A stretch of DNA of 64,000 nt from Paratinospora sagittata (GCA_035771175.1 CM069593.1:18290908-18354907); one strand, 5' to 3'; positions 9,735 through 22,434 are shown, numbered from the stretch's first letter. Program-made: numbers and translations. Notes: generated by a model from the sequence alone, not told the origin.

Positions 9735-11717
9735 AACTAGTAGGGAAATGTATTTCTTTGTTGGGGTTATCCCACATCGATAACACAAAGGGCTGCTGTT
9801 CAAGGATGATCATCAATGGTGGTGGTCTTAGAGCTCATGGTTAATTTGACTGAAAGATGCTTAAAGAAACGTAAGCACAAGTACCGGTCACGGTCGTCAC
9901 AATGTTTCTTCTACATATTGGTGATGAGTAAAGATTTGTTGACGTTTTGTAGACCAAAATAGTGGGTCCTATATTGCATATTTGCAATTTTTTTTATTTT
10001 ATTTTCTTTTTTCTAGGTACGCTAGGTTGTATTAAAATATGGGTTATTTGATGTACATAGATAGAAACTCACCTGCCCAAGTTTCTATTTCTATATGTTA
10101 GAACTTCTCTTAAAAATCAATAAAGGATTGGTTCGCTAGTTCGATGAACGAACTAAAATGTACGGATTGGTTCGATGAACGAACTAAAAAGCACAGTTGA
10201 GAGACTTATTACGAGTTTGAGTCCACCTTCGTTTAAAAAAAATTGCTTTTAAAAAATTATTGATCTCCATGCAAAAGAACTTAAAAAATATAATACGCTT
10301 AATTGAAAAATATTTTATCTTTTATTTTTTATTTTTTTTATGTAAATAAAAAATATCAAAAATTGTAATCCAGATACAAAATAAAATAATTAAGAAACCA
10401 GATTTTAAATGTAGAAAATATTTTTGATGTGAAAAATAAAAGCCAAGACACAGTAGTAAAAAAAAAACTTTCACTAAAAACAATATATCAAAGATTTTCT
10501 TAAAAGGCAACAAAATCAACACCAACCGCTTGAATCTCTTCAAAAGGGCCTTTTTTTTTTTTTTGCCCTTTTTTCTTTCCTTTAATCTATGGGTCAATTT
10601 CTGATAGGTAAATGGGTATATCAAGGAGGCGTAGGGGCTAGGGAATTTAAATTTGAAATGGAAAGGAAAAAATTGACATTTTGGTAGTCGATCCTACCGC
10701 TATTGGAAGGAACCCAACATTTCTGTATGTGTCACGCCAAATGCCCCAGTTCGTCGGTTTGAATTTTCTCTTCGAAGACCGCATTGAGTGGTTAAAAGGC
10801 AATCCCTTGAGTCAATTTACTCTTGTGATGTAGGTGGTAGCTAGCGTCTTCGGAGTCAATTTATTAATCCCTCTTACCTTATAAACTGAGACAGTAATAA
10901 AAATTAAACTTGAGACTTTTTAATTTTAAAGTTATCTATTTATTAAGTGTATCAATTTCTACTTTTGACATTAAAAGCAAAATATTGTTTTTACAGCCTT
11001 TTTTTTTTTTTTGGTTAACGTAAAGTCAGATAATACTGATATTGAGCTAAAAGAAGCCTATTTACTTATATTAACTTCCCTATAATTATATTTACAAGAT
11101 AGTTGGACCTTTTAAGACATCAAATGGGGTGTACGTGTGCTACATCCATTGGATGATAGGAGCCTTGCATGTATTACACGGCTTCATTATCATCCAATAT
11201 TGGTGCCTGGCTTTGGTTTAGTAGCACTACTCATTCAAAAGTTTGGCTTTTTGTTATGCCTGCGGTCAATTGGGTAAGTAGACAAATGTCACACTTGACA
11301 ACTCCCACTCTGAAAAAAAAGGGCACACCTCCTTTTCAAAAAGATTAATGATAGACATTGAAAAAATAGCTTCCAATCTGCCAATATTCTAGTAGATTAT
11401 ATCTTTGGCCATCTGCAAAGAGGCCTTACATTTTGCTACACTTATTACCCTTGTTACCTTGGTCCCCAGCAAAATCTATTAAGTCACCTATACTTTGTAA
11501 AATTTACAAAGAAGTATTTCTACACATCTAAGTTATAGTACTCCAAAATGTTTTTGGAGATCCTAAAGATGAACGTCTACTAATTTTTCCACAACCAAGA
11601 TTACTATTATATATCTCCTTTATGAGTTTATAGCTCAAACAGGGATAATTAACTCTAAATTCATTAGACCAGCCATCTAGTACATGGAATGGACTGAAAT
11701 GCAGACATTAAGCACAT
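9735..11717. other. Intergenic, AT-rich
   Basis: No gene is seen. At 10134-10185 the motif GTTCGATGAACGAACTAAAA occurs twice; each copy can form a short hairpin (TTCG/CGAA arms). Long A/T runs lie at 10550-10565 and 10998-11012. From about 11200 to 11400 lies the 3' flank that recurs near 225-710 and 35075-35350. Confidence 0.5.
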
Positions 11718-13772
11718 TCATCGACCATTGGAGAGAACAGAACCAATGCTGCAGTATGATTGAGAATAAGAGGAAGATGCTGCAAAAGTTGAAGAACCAT
11801 CACTGGAGGCTGTCTCAGTAGTAATAAAACCTCCTAATGCTGTTTCTGTTATTTCAGTAAACATTGCATCTCCATCCAAATAATGCAATACTTGCCTCAT
11901 ACTTGGCCTAGCTCCATCCACAGGGTGTGAACAGAGCAGTCCAAGCTTCAAAACTAGTTCCATTTGCTCCATTGAATAATCATCTCCAAGCCATGGATCA
12001 CTTACCTCCAAAATGTTACCTTTTCTCCAACATTCATAAACCCAATCAACCAATATCATTTTCTCAGGCAATTCTTGATGTTGCACGGGTCTCCTTCCAC
12101 AAGCAACCTCAAGCATCAATGCCCCATATGCAAACACGTCGGTCCTTGTGGTTGCCTTTCCAGTTCTTGTAAGCTCTGGTGCAAGGTACCCAAGAGTCCC
12201 AACTACATGGGTCGTTAGAGGATAGGCACCATGGTCGTATAACCTTGCAAGCCCAAAATCCCCTAATCTCCCATTAAACTCTGCATCCAAGAGAACATTG
12301 CTAGCTTTAACGTCTCGATGCAAGACCAATTGTTCCCACTCATCGTGAAGATACAAAAGTGCAGATGCAACACCTTGAAGAATTCTGTAACGCTGTGACC
12401 AATTAAGTTTCGGAGTTTCCTTGTTGAACAAGTACTTGTCAAGGCTTCCATTCGGCATGTAATCGTAAACTAAAAGCAGCTCTCCGCTCCTTCGACAATA
12501 GCCAAGTAATTGCACCATGTTCCTATGCCTTAGCCGTCCAAGGCTTGCAATCTCTGCTACAAACTGCTTCATCCCTTGTGAATTGTGGGAGACTCGTTTG
12601 ATGGCTACTTGTATTTTGGACGATGGAAGAATTCCTTGATAAACCTTTCCGAAGCCGCCTGATCCAAGAAGCTCTTTGTCTTTGAAGCCTTTGGTGGCTT
12701 TGTAAAGATCCTTGTAGGAGAATCTATGAGGGCCATATTCCTGTTCCCAATCTTCACGAATTTCTTCGTACTTCTTCATTCTGATCACTAAGTACAAGGC
12801 ACCAATAACAGTTATCGGCACAGCCATCAAAATGCCCAAAGATAACCCAATTATTAGCCCGAGTTTTACTTTTGGTCGTCTTCTAATTCGAGGAAGAGAA
12901 GGAAGACGGGAAAGATCCAGTCCTTGTGCTCGCCCACTTCTGTTGAAGCTCCACCCAAGAATATACTGAGAGGATTGAACCATGCTATAATTTCCATTAG
13001 ATGCTGAGAAACCAACATACATTTGTTCTAGGAAAACCAGTGAAAGATCTAGTGATGTTGACAAAAGGGGACGGCTTGGTTTTGCGACTCCCATTGGAGC
13101 TAATGCTACATCGATATGCTTCTTCACTCCATTGTAATCTATCCAAATTTGCATAGGGTCTCCACTTGAGAGGTACAAGCTACTGTTCTTCCCTTCTCTT
13201 GCAGAAAAGTAAGCAGCAGGAGCAGATTGAATTGAGTTCAAGCTGTTGACGTCGATCCCCACATGATTGTGGTCTATATCTTCGAATTTATGGCTTCGAC
13301 TAGTATCTAGTTCGACGGCGAAGATGTGATTGGAAGGATCACCATTGCTGGAAGTATTGAAGAGCCCGAGATACTCATCTGGAAGGGCTCCTGGGATGTG
13401 AGGGGATGTTGAGATTGTGAAGGAAAGGCCATGCCCCCTCTTGTTAGGCATCCAAGGAACTAAGGCAAACACAAAAGTTGTAGAAAAAGAGCAATTAGTA
13501 TCCTTGTGATCAGATGATGAAGAGGTATTGAAGTTGAGAGGAAATGGGTAGAAAGCATGACCCATTTTTTGGATGGATAGATTTGCTAGCTGCAAAAGGC
13601 CATTAGGAAGAATTGTTGCAGTGCCATCGAATTGCAGATTGGCTCCGGTGAAGCCATTGTAGATGAAACTGTCTGTGTTTGTTAAGGCTGAGGAGGCTAA
13701 AAATTTCATGGCTACAAGTAAAATTAGCAGGGCAGTTGGAATCTGAGGAGCTCTGTTGTATATTAAGGCCAT
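11718..13772 (-). CDS. L-type lectin receptor-like kinase, clade IV-like (copy 1)
   Basis: The intronless gene encodes 684 residues, the usual size for plant L-type lectin receptor kinases. The order is signal peptide (about 1-30), legume-lectin domain (about 35-280, with the AVELDT and HNHVGID metal-site motifs), a membrane segment (about 304-331) and a Ser/Thr kinase (about 365-635). The kinase is complete by motif: GSGGFGKV at 370-377, Lys392, HRD 485-487, DFG 505-507 and APE 531-533. It should sit in the plasma membrane, sense extracellular ligands and phosphorylate cytosolic targets. The RLYDHG and CGRRP motifs fit clade IV; the ligand is unknown. The start is the first ATG, directly before the hydrophobic leader. 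It is closest to copy 4 (35667-37697). Confidence 0.95.
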   Translation of the reverse strand: MALIYNRAPQIPTALLILLVAMKFLASSALTNTDSFIYNGFTGANLQFDGTATILPNGLLQLANLSIQKMGHAFYPFPLNFNTSSSSDHKDTNCSFSTTFVFALVPWMPNKRGHGLSFTISTSPHIPGALPDEYLGLFNTSSNGDPSNHIFAVELDTSRSHKFEDIDHNHVGIDVNSLNSIQSAPAAYFSAREGKNSSLYLSSGDPMQIWIDYNGVKKHIDVALAPMGVAKPSRPLLSTSLDLSLVFLEQMYVGFSASNGNYSMVQSSQYILGWSFNRSGRAQGLDLSRLPSLPRIRRRPKVKLGLIIGLSLGILMAVPITVIGALYLVIRMKKYEEIREDWEQEYGPHRFSYKDLYKATKGFKDKELLGSGGFGKVYQGILPSSKIQVAIKRVSHNSQGMKQFVAEIASLGRLRHRNMVQLLGYCRRSGELLLVYDYMPNGSLDKYLFNKETPKLNWSQRYRILQGVASALLYLHDEWEQLVLHRDVKASNVLLDAEFNGRLGDFGLARLYDHGAYPLTTHVVGTLGYLAPELTRTGKATTRTDVFAYGALMLEVACGRRPVQHQELPEKMILVDWVYECWRKGNILEVSDPWLGDDYSMEQMELVLKLGLLCSHPVDGARPSMRQVLHYLDGDAMFTEITETALGGFITTETASSDGSSTFAASSSYSQSYCSIGSVLSNGR

Positions 13773-14422
13773 GATGAAGGAGAAAAAGGATATAAAGGGA
13801 GAAAGGGCCTCTCTGGATTTGCAATACCAGATGGCGTTTGTAGCTGTTGAGAGCCTCTATAAAGCCTTTCATAATACAGACAGAATGTTTTGGTGGTTAC
13901 CAAGCACAATCAGTCAATTGTGTGCATAAATATCTCTAGAATCGTTCATTACAAATTTACAATTTTCCCTTCCCTTGAAATGTTATATTCCATATGGATG
14001 TCCAACGTATCAGATGGGTCAAAGCAACATAATCTCGTCATGTTTTCATTGTTTTATTCCCTGTATAAGATACATATATATATAAAAGGTACTAAATGTA
14101 TAATTTAGCTGCAGATCATTCAAGAAGAGTAGTGACTTGATTTATATTATATGGTACAAGTATGATCCTTCTTGCATCATCAAGAAGAAAAGTTTTAAAT
14201 AAAATCCCTACAGAAAAAGCTCTCCAAGAACTAAAATAAAAATTAAATGTTTATTTGATGTGTTAAAATATTAAACATATTATTGTTGATATAATGAACT
14301 ATAATAAAAAAAAATTAAATACATATTTTTTCCATGATTAAAAAGTAGTTGTCAAAGATTGTAAGAATTGAATAAGGTGAAAGTGTAAACATACATGATA
14401 GTTTCAGCTTAGGGTTAGGGTC

Positions 14423-14749
14423 TTTCCATGGTTGTTGGCACATAACAAACTTAATTCTCATGATGTGTTGCAGAAACGATTACCTAATGCATGTCTCTCC
14501 CCTAATTGGTGTTTTATTTGTCATAAGGATTCCGAATGAGCCAATCATATGTTCTTCTCGTGCAGCTATTCTATTCAAATTTGGCACAGGTGGGTATCTT
14601 TTTTGGGTCAGAAGTTTGCAGTCCCTCAGAGCATTGGTGAAGGATTATCACTTTCCCCATGTTCTAGGATCATCGGGTGCAGTGAGGAAGGTCGGTTTAA
14701 TCACATCATACGCTACCTTTTGGCTAGTGAGAGGTGGCATATAATGTGA
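14423..14749 (+). pseudogene. LINE remnant: zf-RVT (reverse-transcriptase zinc-binding) domain
   Basis: The frame at 14423-14749 reads FPWLLAHNKLNSHDVLQKR, then a Cys/His pattern (CFICHKDSE, then a stop, then ANHMFFSCSYSIQIW). This is the zinc-binding segment at the C-terminal end of plant LINE polyproteins. One in-frame TGA interrupts it. No reverse transcriptase core is seen next to it, so only a short piece survives. Confidence 0.75.
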
Positions 14750-15424
14750 TACCTGGGCGGCCAGTATTTGAATGGGTCTTGAATTAGGGATCTTGCTTGT
14801 ATCAAAGGAGGGTGGTTGGAGTTTTCACCTAGGCTTCTATTCCCCACCTTGGAGACTTAGGCTCTGGGTGTTTCTTTTTCTGCTTGGTGTTTTCATTGTG
14901 AATTCTCCTATTTAAACTCACTTTGACTATATTAATATATCATATGTTGTTTCTGTTAAAAGAAACAAACCATTAACAACAGTAACTTAGGTTATATAAG
15001 ACAATATTAATCTAATTATAAAAAATTGTAATCACATATTCATTAGATTATTTATTACACACTTTAAGATGTATATAACACACATCTAATAAACATGTAG
15101 TTAAATTTTTTTTATAGTTCGATTAATATTTTTTTAATTATATATTTACATATATATTTTAAATCGTAGCATTTCAAAAAAATAAATAAAAACTTTTCCG
15201 TGCTGCGCGGTGCAGTGGTTTGGAAAAGAGGCCTCTCCCCGTGGTAGACTGGGAGTGCAATTCCCCATGATAAGAGGATTTTGGGGTTTATGGTTTGTGG
15301 GCTTAGTTCCACCATTACATATGGGCCTAATCCCTTTTGTATTTGGGCCCTTCTCATTCTACTGTCGGTTTTTACCCACCTTCGTCTACCGGCGTTATGG
15401 ACCTTGTCTTTGTTGGGATCTACT

Positions 15425-16460
15425 GTAGGGGTGGCATTTGGGCCATTTAGCCCGGTCCGTCGGGCCTAAAAATAATTAGGACCAGCCAGTCTAACATTAA
15501 AAAGTTTTGATCCAGACCCAATTCAAAAAATATATAGACCGGACTTTTAGACTACTAATATAATTAAATACATATTTTAAGGTTAGATTTGTTATAATAA
15601 AATATAAATTTTAATTAAATAATTAAATAAAATATACAAATTAAAAATATTATTTATTTAATTTATCTAAAATATGTGTTAATTTATTCTAAATGAATTA
15701 GTTTATGTATGTAATTGAATAATATATTTTCTTCTTTCATAATTTTAGCTCAACCCTTATTATAATTTAGTTAAATTCATTATATATTTATATCTAGCCC
15801 TACTACATGCTTTTAGAGAATATACTTAATAAAATACATTTGGTACATATATATATATAAGTTTGTGCGTGTATATATGTATGTATAATATATTATCTAA
15901 TTATATAATAATTTTGAATCTTAATTATGTTTTGTTTTTACATTTTTATACTATAATTGTTTATACTATATATAATATTATTAAGAAATAGAGTAGGTAC
16001 GTAGATTATTTATTTTTTAAGAAATATACTAGGTATGTGGATTATTCATATTATTTACCTAATTGAACATACTCTTAATAATATATATATAATACAAATA
16101 TAAACCCTTAATTAAATAACACTATTGACTTAATTAAATATATATTATACATATTTTATATACTTTTAATTGTAATAATACACTTGATTATATTTTTTAT
16201 TATTATGTATACATTATATTTTTTTTGACACAATGTATTATATATGTTATACGTATTATATTTATATATACTATATATACTTTAATTATATATTTATATA
16301 ACACAAGTTTAATTCTGTTTTATTTTTTTATTTGATACTCTTAATTATGTGCACATATATATATATATATATATATATACTATATATACTTTAATTATAT
16401 ATTTATATAACACAAGTTTAATTCTGTTTTATTTTTTTATTTGATACTCTTAATTATGTG

Positions 16461-16494
<34 letters not shown>

Positions 16495-16758
16495 AGTAAA
16501 TCTAAAATATATGCAAAATATTATATGTGTATATAATCAGACCCAATTTTCAGGCATTTGGGTCGGGTTATCACGCCAGGCCTTTAGACCGAGTTAGCGG
16601 GCCGGGCCGGATCTAGTTATGTGATCTTAAACCGGTCCAATAAATTTTGGGACTAGGTCAGGCCGGCCCATATAATAGTCAGGTCAGAATTTGGACAAGG
16701 CCATTTATAACAAGTCGAGTTAGGTCTAGAAGCCCTCGGGCCGAATTACCACTCCTAC
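15425..16758. mobile_element. Non-autonomous hAT-like element
   Basis: The ends are imperfect inverted repeats: GTAGGGGTGGCATTTGGGCC at the left, and at the right, read in reverse complement, GTAGGAGTGGTAATTCGGCC. The outer 150 bp at each end are GC-richer and contain GGCCCG-type words; the middle is very AT-rich. There is no transposase. I could not find a clear 8-bp target duplication, so the class is inferred from the termini only. Confidence 0.55.
16264..16490. repeat. 109-bp tandem duplication with TA microsatellites
   Basis: Two nearly identical units (landmark TTTAATTATATATTTATATA at 16281 and 16390) each end in a (TA)n run after GTGCACATA. It lies inside the hAT-like element and was probably produced by slippage or unequal exchange. 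Confidence 0.85.
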
Positions 16759-18880
16759 GGTACATACTCAAGATATACAACAATATATCTTGGTTGGTAA
16801 GTAGGTAGGTAGGTATCACCTTGTTATCGAACATGGGGACTATGTAATGTACTTGAAAAAAAAAAACAAAAAAATTTAAGATTGCGTTTCACACTATTTT
16901 TTAATTCAGTTTTTTTTATTTTTTATTTAAAAACAAAAGTCAGAAAAGTTAGAAAAACTTATTTGGTACAGTGTGACTCAAAAACTATTCTTACAAAAAA
17001 AAAAGAAAGAAAAATACCTCAAAAAACTGCTAAATTTTAAAAAATATATAAAAGTTATTTTTCAAAATTTTTTTGGTTGATTTGTAAAAAAGAGAGATGA
17101 TGGGACCTATAATAACTTTTTTTAATGTGATTTACGTGAAGTCTTAAACAAATTAAACAATTTTTTCTTATTTTAAAATTTTTAAAATAATTTTTAAATA
17201 CAATGTCAAATATATTTTAAATATTACAATTCTATTAAAAACAATTCATATCCTAATATTTTAAAACCTATTTTTAAATTACATTTCAAATACAACCTAA
17301 AATTTTCGTAAAAAAAAAGCTTATGCTCCGCAGTCACAATCATTATGAGAAATATATGTATTAAATGGCTACACGTGAGAATGTAGTTCTCTTTTGTGAC
17401 TAATAAAATAAAATAAAAAATATTAATTTAATTATAAAAAATATAATTTTAAGTACAATTATAGATTTATAATTATTAAATAAATGTGTATTGTATATTT
17501 TAAGATATATAATAAATAATTTAATACCTATATATATATAATTATATTTAAAATTTGTAATTACTGTAATTAAAATAACATTTCCGTGTAACAAAACGAA
17601 ATTGGGACCCATGATACAGAGCACATGAATGAGGAAGGCTTCTGTGAAACGCGGCCGAGACGACGGGTCTCCCTGTGGAAAGGTTCTAAATGTTTCGAGC
17701 CAACCGACATTAATTGGACCCAGATGGGGGTTGGGTGACCCTGCTGTTGAGTGCAGTTACCCAACCCACGTGGCCTTCTGTCCTTTACTAAACGCGTCAT
17801 AACTTTTATTTTTTTATTTTTTTAATCTACGCGTCACTAATTGAGCCAAGTTGTTAGACAGCTAATGTCTGGTCATGTAACATTATGACAGGTGTATATT
17901 ACTGTTGAGTCATGCAACTGATAAGTGGATGTATTCCAGTACCCTTACATGTATGTAGGGACGTGAAGAAACTCTATAAATACAATCAAGATCGATCAAA
18001 TCTGTAGTTAGTCTGAAAATATTTTCTTGTTTCTTAAAACTCTCTGTTTCATCCTCTAATAATGCGAATATATTACTATAGTGCAAAATAATAAGATTTT
18101 TTTGAAGGTCACAAAATACGATGGTCATATAATGCATATGAGCGTCCCGATATCTCTATTAGGGTTAATCTCTAAGAGAATAAATTAAACTTTTAATTTT
18201 CTACTTAGGATCGACTGTTTTCGGCATATAAAGTCATCGTCCTACGCTCCAATATCAAGAAGACACTTTATGAGTGTGGACTATATAACATATGTACTAC
18301 TGCGAGTCGGTGACAATTTTCTTTCACGCATCAATCAGAAGAGAAAGTGTGAACTGAGGACCCGAGAGAGAGTTATTTATTAACTAATATCGTGATTGAC
18401 ATTAATAAAAACACAATTTTTAATATATAAACCACTTTGAATCCGGATCCATGCCAAAAAAATATTATAAGCCCATTATTTTAAATACTAACTTACATTG
18501 GTTAAAAATTAAGTATTACATTTGTAAGTGCAAAGACCAATTGACGGGACTGACTCAGTGAGTCACTCTATCAGGGTCCTTAAATTTATTCAAACGTTTT
18601 GTAAAATAATTTGTTTAGGTATCCTGTTCATTTAGTCTAAGCATTTGAATTCAATCTACTTTTGCAGCAATTCTTGGAGTTGATTTAAAAGAGACAGTGG
18701 CTAAATTTATTAGTACAACTTAAGCCGGAAAGAAAACAATTCTTGAGATCCTCGAGGCAAGTATGGAATTCTAAAAAGCCCATAATACAGTTCATTTGTT
18801 ACATTTCCAAAAAAAAATAATACCAAAAGGGTAAAATTGTACACAATCCATGAGACACAAGTACCAACTCAAAGTTAGAT

Positions 18881-20929
18881 TCATATATCAGAGAGAGTGG
18901 AATCAACACTACTAAGTAGTGCCTGAGTGGAAGAGTTGGAGGCAACATAACTGGAAAACCCCTCATCAGTGACTCTGGTGGCCATACCAATAGGTAAACC
19001 ACCTAATGTTATTTCAGGCAATCTTGCATCTCCATCAAAATAATGCACAACTCGTCTCATACTTGGCCTAGCCCCGGCCACTGTGTGTGAACACAGTAAT
19101 CCAAGTTTCAAAACTAACTGCATTTCTTCCACCGCATAATCATCTCCCAACCAAGTATCCCTAGCTTCCAAAATGTTTCCACTTCTCCAGCAATCTAATA
19201 CCCAATCCACCAATATAACTTTCTCAGGTAACTCTTGTGGTTCTATGGGTCTCCTTCCACAAGCAACTTCTAGCATAAATGCCCCAAATGCAAATACATC
19301 AGTCATTGTAGTTGCCTTCCCAGTTCTACTTAGCTCAGGAGCTATGTACCCAATTGTTCCAGCTACACTGGTCGTTTCAGCATTGGCTCCATGATCATAT
19401 AATCTCGCAAGCCCAAAGTCCCCTAATCTCCCATTAAAATTTGCATCCAACATAACATTGCTAGCCTTAACATCTCTGTGTAACACCACTTGTTCCCATT
19501 CTTGGTGAAGATACAACAATGCCGATGCGACGCCTCTCAGGATTGTATATCGCTGAGACCAAATAAGCTTCGGTTCCTTTTCGTTACCACCGTGTAGGAA
19601 TTTTTCAAGGCTTCCATTGGGCATGTAATCGTAAACCAAAAGAAGCTCTCCTCTGCGACGGCAATAGCCAAGGAGTTGCACCATGTTCCTATGCCTTAGC
19701 CGTCCGAGACTCGCAATCTCTGCTACGAATTCTCTCATACCTTGGTTTGAATTGTGGGAGACGCGTTTGACGGCCACTTGCAGATTAGAAGATGGAAGGG
19801 TTCCTTTATAAACCTTGCCAAATCCACCTGACCCAAGCAGCTCTGCTTCTTTGAAACCTTTGGTGGCTTTGTACAAGGTTTTGAAGGAGAATCTATGAGG
19901 ACCAAACTCTTGTTCCCAATCTTCCTGTATTTCTTCGTATCTTTTCTTCCTCACCAAGTACAACAAACCTGCAATTACTGTTACTAGCACAACCATCACC
20001 ATGCCCACTGATAACCCAATAACTAGTCCTTGCTTTCTTCTTGACCAGCCTCCTCTTCCTCTTCTAGGAAGAGAAGGAAGATGAGAAAGATCCAGTGCTT
20101 TTGCTTCACCGTTTCTGCTGAAGCTCCACCCAAGAATATAATGGAAGCCAAAGAAAGCACCATTAGAAGACGAAAAACCAACGTACATATGATCTAGGAG
20201 AACTCTTGAAAGATCTAGTGGTGTTGATAACAGGGGACGGGTCGGTTTTGCTTCACCGAAAGGAGCTAATGCTACATCGATTTGCTTCTTCACTCCATTG
20301 TAATCTATCCAAATCTGCATACGATCACCACTTAAGAGGGTTAAGCTCTTGTTCTTCCCTTCTTTTGAAGAAAAATAAGCGGCCGAAGCCGACTTAATTG
20401 AGCGCAAACCGTTCACATCGATGCCTACATGATTGGCGTCTATGTCTTCGAATTGAATGCTTCGACCGGTGTCGAGCTCAACCGCGAAAATATGATTGGA
20501 CTCGCTTCCATTGTTGGTAGTGTTGAAGAGCCCAAAATACTCGGCTGGGTCGGCGTCTTCAATGCCCACACGAGGCGAGATCGTAAAGGCAATGCCTTGC
20601 CCACTTCCGTTGCCTAATTCGGGGATTATTGCGAACACGAAAGTAGTAGAAAATGACCAAACATCAGAAGAAGAAGAAGAAGAAGAGCCGTTGAAGTTCA
20701 AAGGGGATGGATGAAAAGCGTGACCGATTTGGTTGGGCGAAAAGTCTGTTAGCTGCAAGAGACCATTAGAGAGGATTTTTGGGAATCCATCGAATTTCAG
20801 ATGGGCTCCTTGGAAGCCATTGTAGACAAAATTCTCTCTTTGATCTTCTGATGAAGTTGAGAGTTTCACGAAAAGAAGAAGAAGAAGCAGTGAAGTACTC
20901 CGGAGAGCTTTTTTGATATTTCTGGCCAT
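18881..20929 (-). CDS. L-type lectin receptor-like kinase, clade IV-like (copy 2, block A)
   Basis: Intronless, 682 residues. A longer open frame begins at 20965, but that codon is GTG; the first ATG is at 20929, in good context (CCATGG), and gives a normal signal peptide (about 1-28). Next come the lectin domain (about 32-273), membrane segment (about 300-326) and kinase (about 362-635), with GSGGFGKV at 366-373, Lys388, HRD 484-486, DFG 504-506 and APE 530-532, so it looks catalytically competent. A run of Ser (81-88) lies in the lectin domain. It differs from copy 3 by only about two dozen residues; one private change here is Ile for Asn in the KLNWSQR motif. The role is inferred as a plasma-membrane sensor, with unknown ligand. 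Confidence 0.95.
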   Translation of the reverse strand: MARNIKKALRSTSLLLLLLFVKLSTSSEDQRENFVYNGFQGAHLKFDGFPKILSNGLLQLTDFSPNQIGHAFHPSPLNFNGSSSSSSSDVWSFSTTFVFAIIPELGNGSGQGIAFTISPRVGIEDADPAEYFGLFNTTNNGSESNHIFAVELDTGRSIQFEDIDANHVGIDVNGLRSIKSASAAYFSSKEGKNKSLTLLSGDRMQIWIDYNGVKKQIDVALAPFGEAKPTRPLLSTPLDLSRVLLDHMYVGFSSSNGAFFGFHYILGWSFSRNGEAKALDLSHLPSLPRRGRGGWSRRKQGLVIGLSVGMVMVVLVTVIAGLLYLVRKKRYEEIQEDWEQEFGPHRFSFKTLYKATKGFKEAELLGSGGFGKVYKGTLPSSNLQVAVKRVSHNSNQGMREFVAEIASLGRLRHRNMVQLLGYCRRRGELLLVYDYMPNGSLEKFLHGGNEKEPKLIWSQRYTILRGVASALLYLHQEWEQVVLHRDVKASNVMLDANFNGRLGDFGLARLYDHGANAETTSVAGTIGYIAPELSRTGKATTMTDVFAFGAFMLEVACGRRPIEPQELPEKVILVDWVLDCWRSGNILEARDTWLGDDYAVEEMQLVLKLGLLCSHTVAGARPSMRRVVHYFDGDARLPEITLGGLPIGMATRVTDEGFSSYVASNSSTQALLSSVDSTLSDI

Positions 20930-22424
20930 GGAGGCAAGTGGGTGAACGCCTTTCTGTTTTGTCACAGCGGATGCAAGGATGATGATCCATTGGTTTGGAT
21001 TTCTTTAGCTTTTCTCGGTGAAGCTCTCTCTGGTATTAAATCTATTATTTTAGTCCTTATGGCTGTTAGCCCATTTACTAGTGTCAACGTGCTATAACAA
21101 GGGTATTTCGTTCTCAAAAAAACAAAAAGAAAAAAAGAAAACGGGGGTATTTCAATGACGAGATTCAAGCAAAATATGAACTCAACCGAAAAAAGAAGTA
21201 ACATATGAACTAAATTTATCAAAAAATTCATAGAAAGTGGCTTAATAAGCCCATTTACACACACAAGAAACATATAGTTATTAGCCCATTTACTAATGCC
21301 AACATGGTTATAACAAGGGTAATTCGTTCTCAAAAAACTTTGAGAAAAAAAAAAGAAAAAAAAGAAAAGAAAAGGGGTATTTCAATGACGAGATTTAAGC
21401 AAAATATGAACTAAATCCTTTTTTTTTAAGGTTACGGGTACGGGAGCCACCCTCACTAGTCTCCTTCGCCATGACCATAAATAGACCTCATTATATGAGT
21501 GAGAGGCTTAAATTGAAAATCTATTTTAAAGTAAAACCTTCTGTCTTTTAATTCTGTCACTCGCCTAACCTAATATTAGGTAAATCTATAAAAAAAATTA
21601 TAAAAAGTGGCTTATAGTGTGAGATTTAAATGAATCTAACTCGATTCAATTCAACCCAATTAAAACTTTTTTTCAACTACATCGATAAGTTGCATGAATT
21701 TGCTTCATCTACTTTATTTTAGAGAGGGCTAATTTGCATGAATTTAAATTAACATTTAAATTACAATGAGAATGTCTCCACCCTTCACATAATTTAGTTT
21801 AATAAATTTATATTATAATTGATATGAGGACACTTTATACTAATTGTCAACTACCTAAGGGAACCGTCTCTTTTATTCAATATTCCAGCTTGAGGTCCAT
21901 GGAAGCTGAATGACTGAATCTAACTTCATACATCTAGAAATATTATGCCAGCAATTCACATTCGCTAAGGGATGGAATGGAAATGAATTTGATGTTTTAT
22001 AAATAAATGGATGGATAAAAATCAACGTGACGTTGAGGTCCACAGTGAAAGAGCAACAATATTAAATAATGGATGGATGAATCTAACCTCCTCTCTTTGT
22101 CACGTGACCAAGCTTTCACACACCCAACATTTATTTGGAATCGTATATATATAATAATAAATAAATATGCCTAGATATGAATTGACAAAGATATAATAAT
22201 AAGCATAGATGCGAATGACAGGGAAGGGAAACGAATGTGTCAAACAATGGGACGAGAAAGGCCGTAAAATAGGTAAGTTGAAGGGCATTGCACCAAATAA
22301 ATAAAAAGTAGGCTTTCAATGAGTTGCTGGCAGACAGCGACTAGAAATGGTCAAATGCGGTGGCGTTGAATTGATAGAGTCCCTTCCAATCAACGGCATG
22401 GTCATACCATGAACAGTCAACCCT
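20930..22424. other. Promoter-side region of copy 2
   Basis: No gene is seen. It holds a diverged tandem duplication (about 21066-21190 and 21276-21412), with shared landmarks TAGCCCATTTACTA, CAAGGGTA and TATTTCAATGACGAGATT. The same tandem repeat is present upstream of copy 3, so it predates the block duplication. No clear TATA box was picked out. Confidence 0.6.
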
Positions 22425-22434
22425 TGCTAGCCAA

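Larger units (their letters stand above)
13773..18175. other. Intergenic, AT-rich, with transposon remnants
   Basis: No intact gene is seen. It holds a LINE zinc-binding-domain relic (14423-14749) and a hAT-like non-autonomous element (15425-16758), both listed separately. The remainder (about 16760-18175) is AT-rich with many A and T runs and shows no coding signal. Confidence 0.5.
18176..22424. repeat. Segmental duplication, block A (about 4.25 kb)
   Basis: It matches block B (30632-34948) nearly throughout: 3' flank, the whole lectin kinase gene, and more than 1.4 kb of its promoter side. Both blocks start at GAGAATAAATTAAACTTTT and similarity ends at TCAACCCT (22417-22424 and 34941-34948). 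Small indels and scattered substitutions separate the copies. Orientation is direct. Confidence 0.92.

Noticed and set aside
20206..20617. Antisense frames conserved in both duplicated kinase genes (also 32692-33103)
   Set aside because: They are conserved only because the blocks are near-identical; they are shadows of the lectin coding sequence.
20930..20965. Longer N-terminus for lectin kinase copy 2 (and 33416-33451 for copy 3)
   Set aside because: The upstream codon is GTG, not ATG. The ATG 36 bases further in gives a normal signal peptide in both genes.
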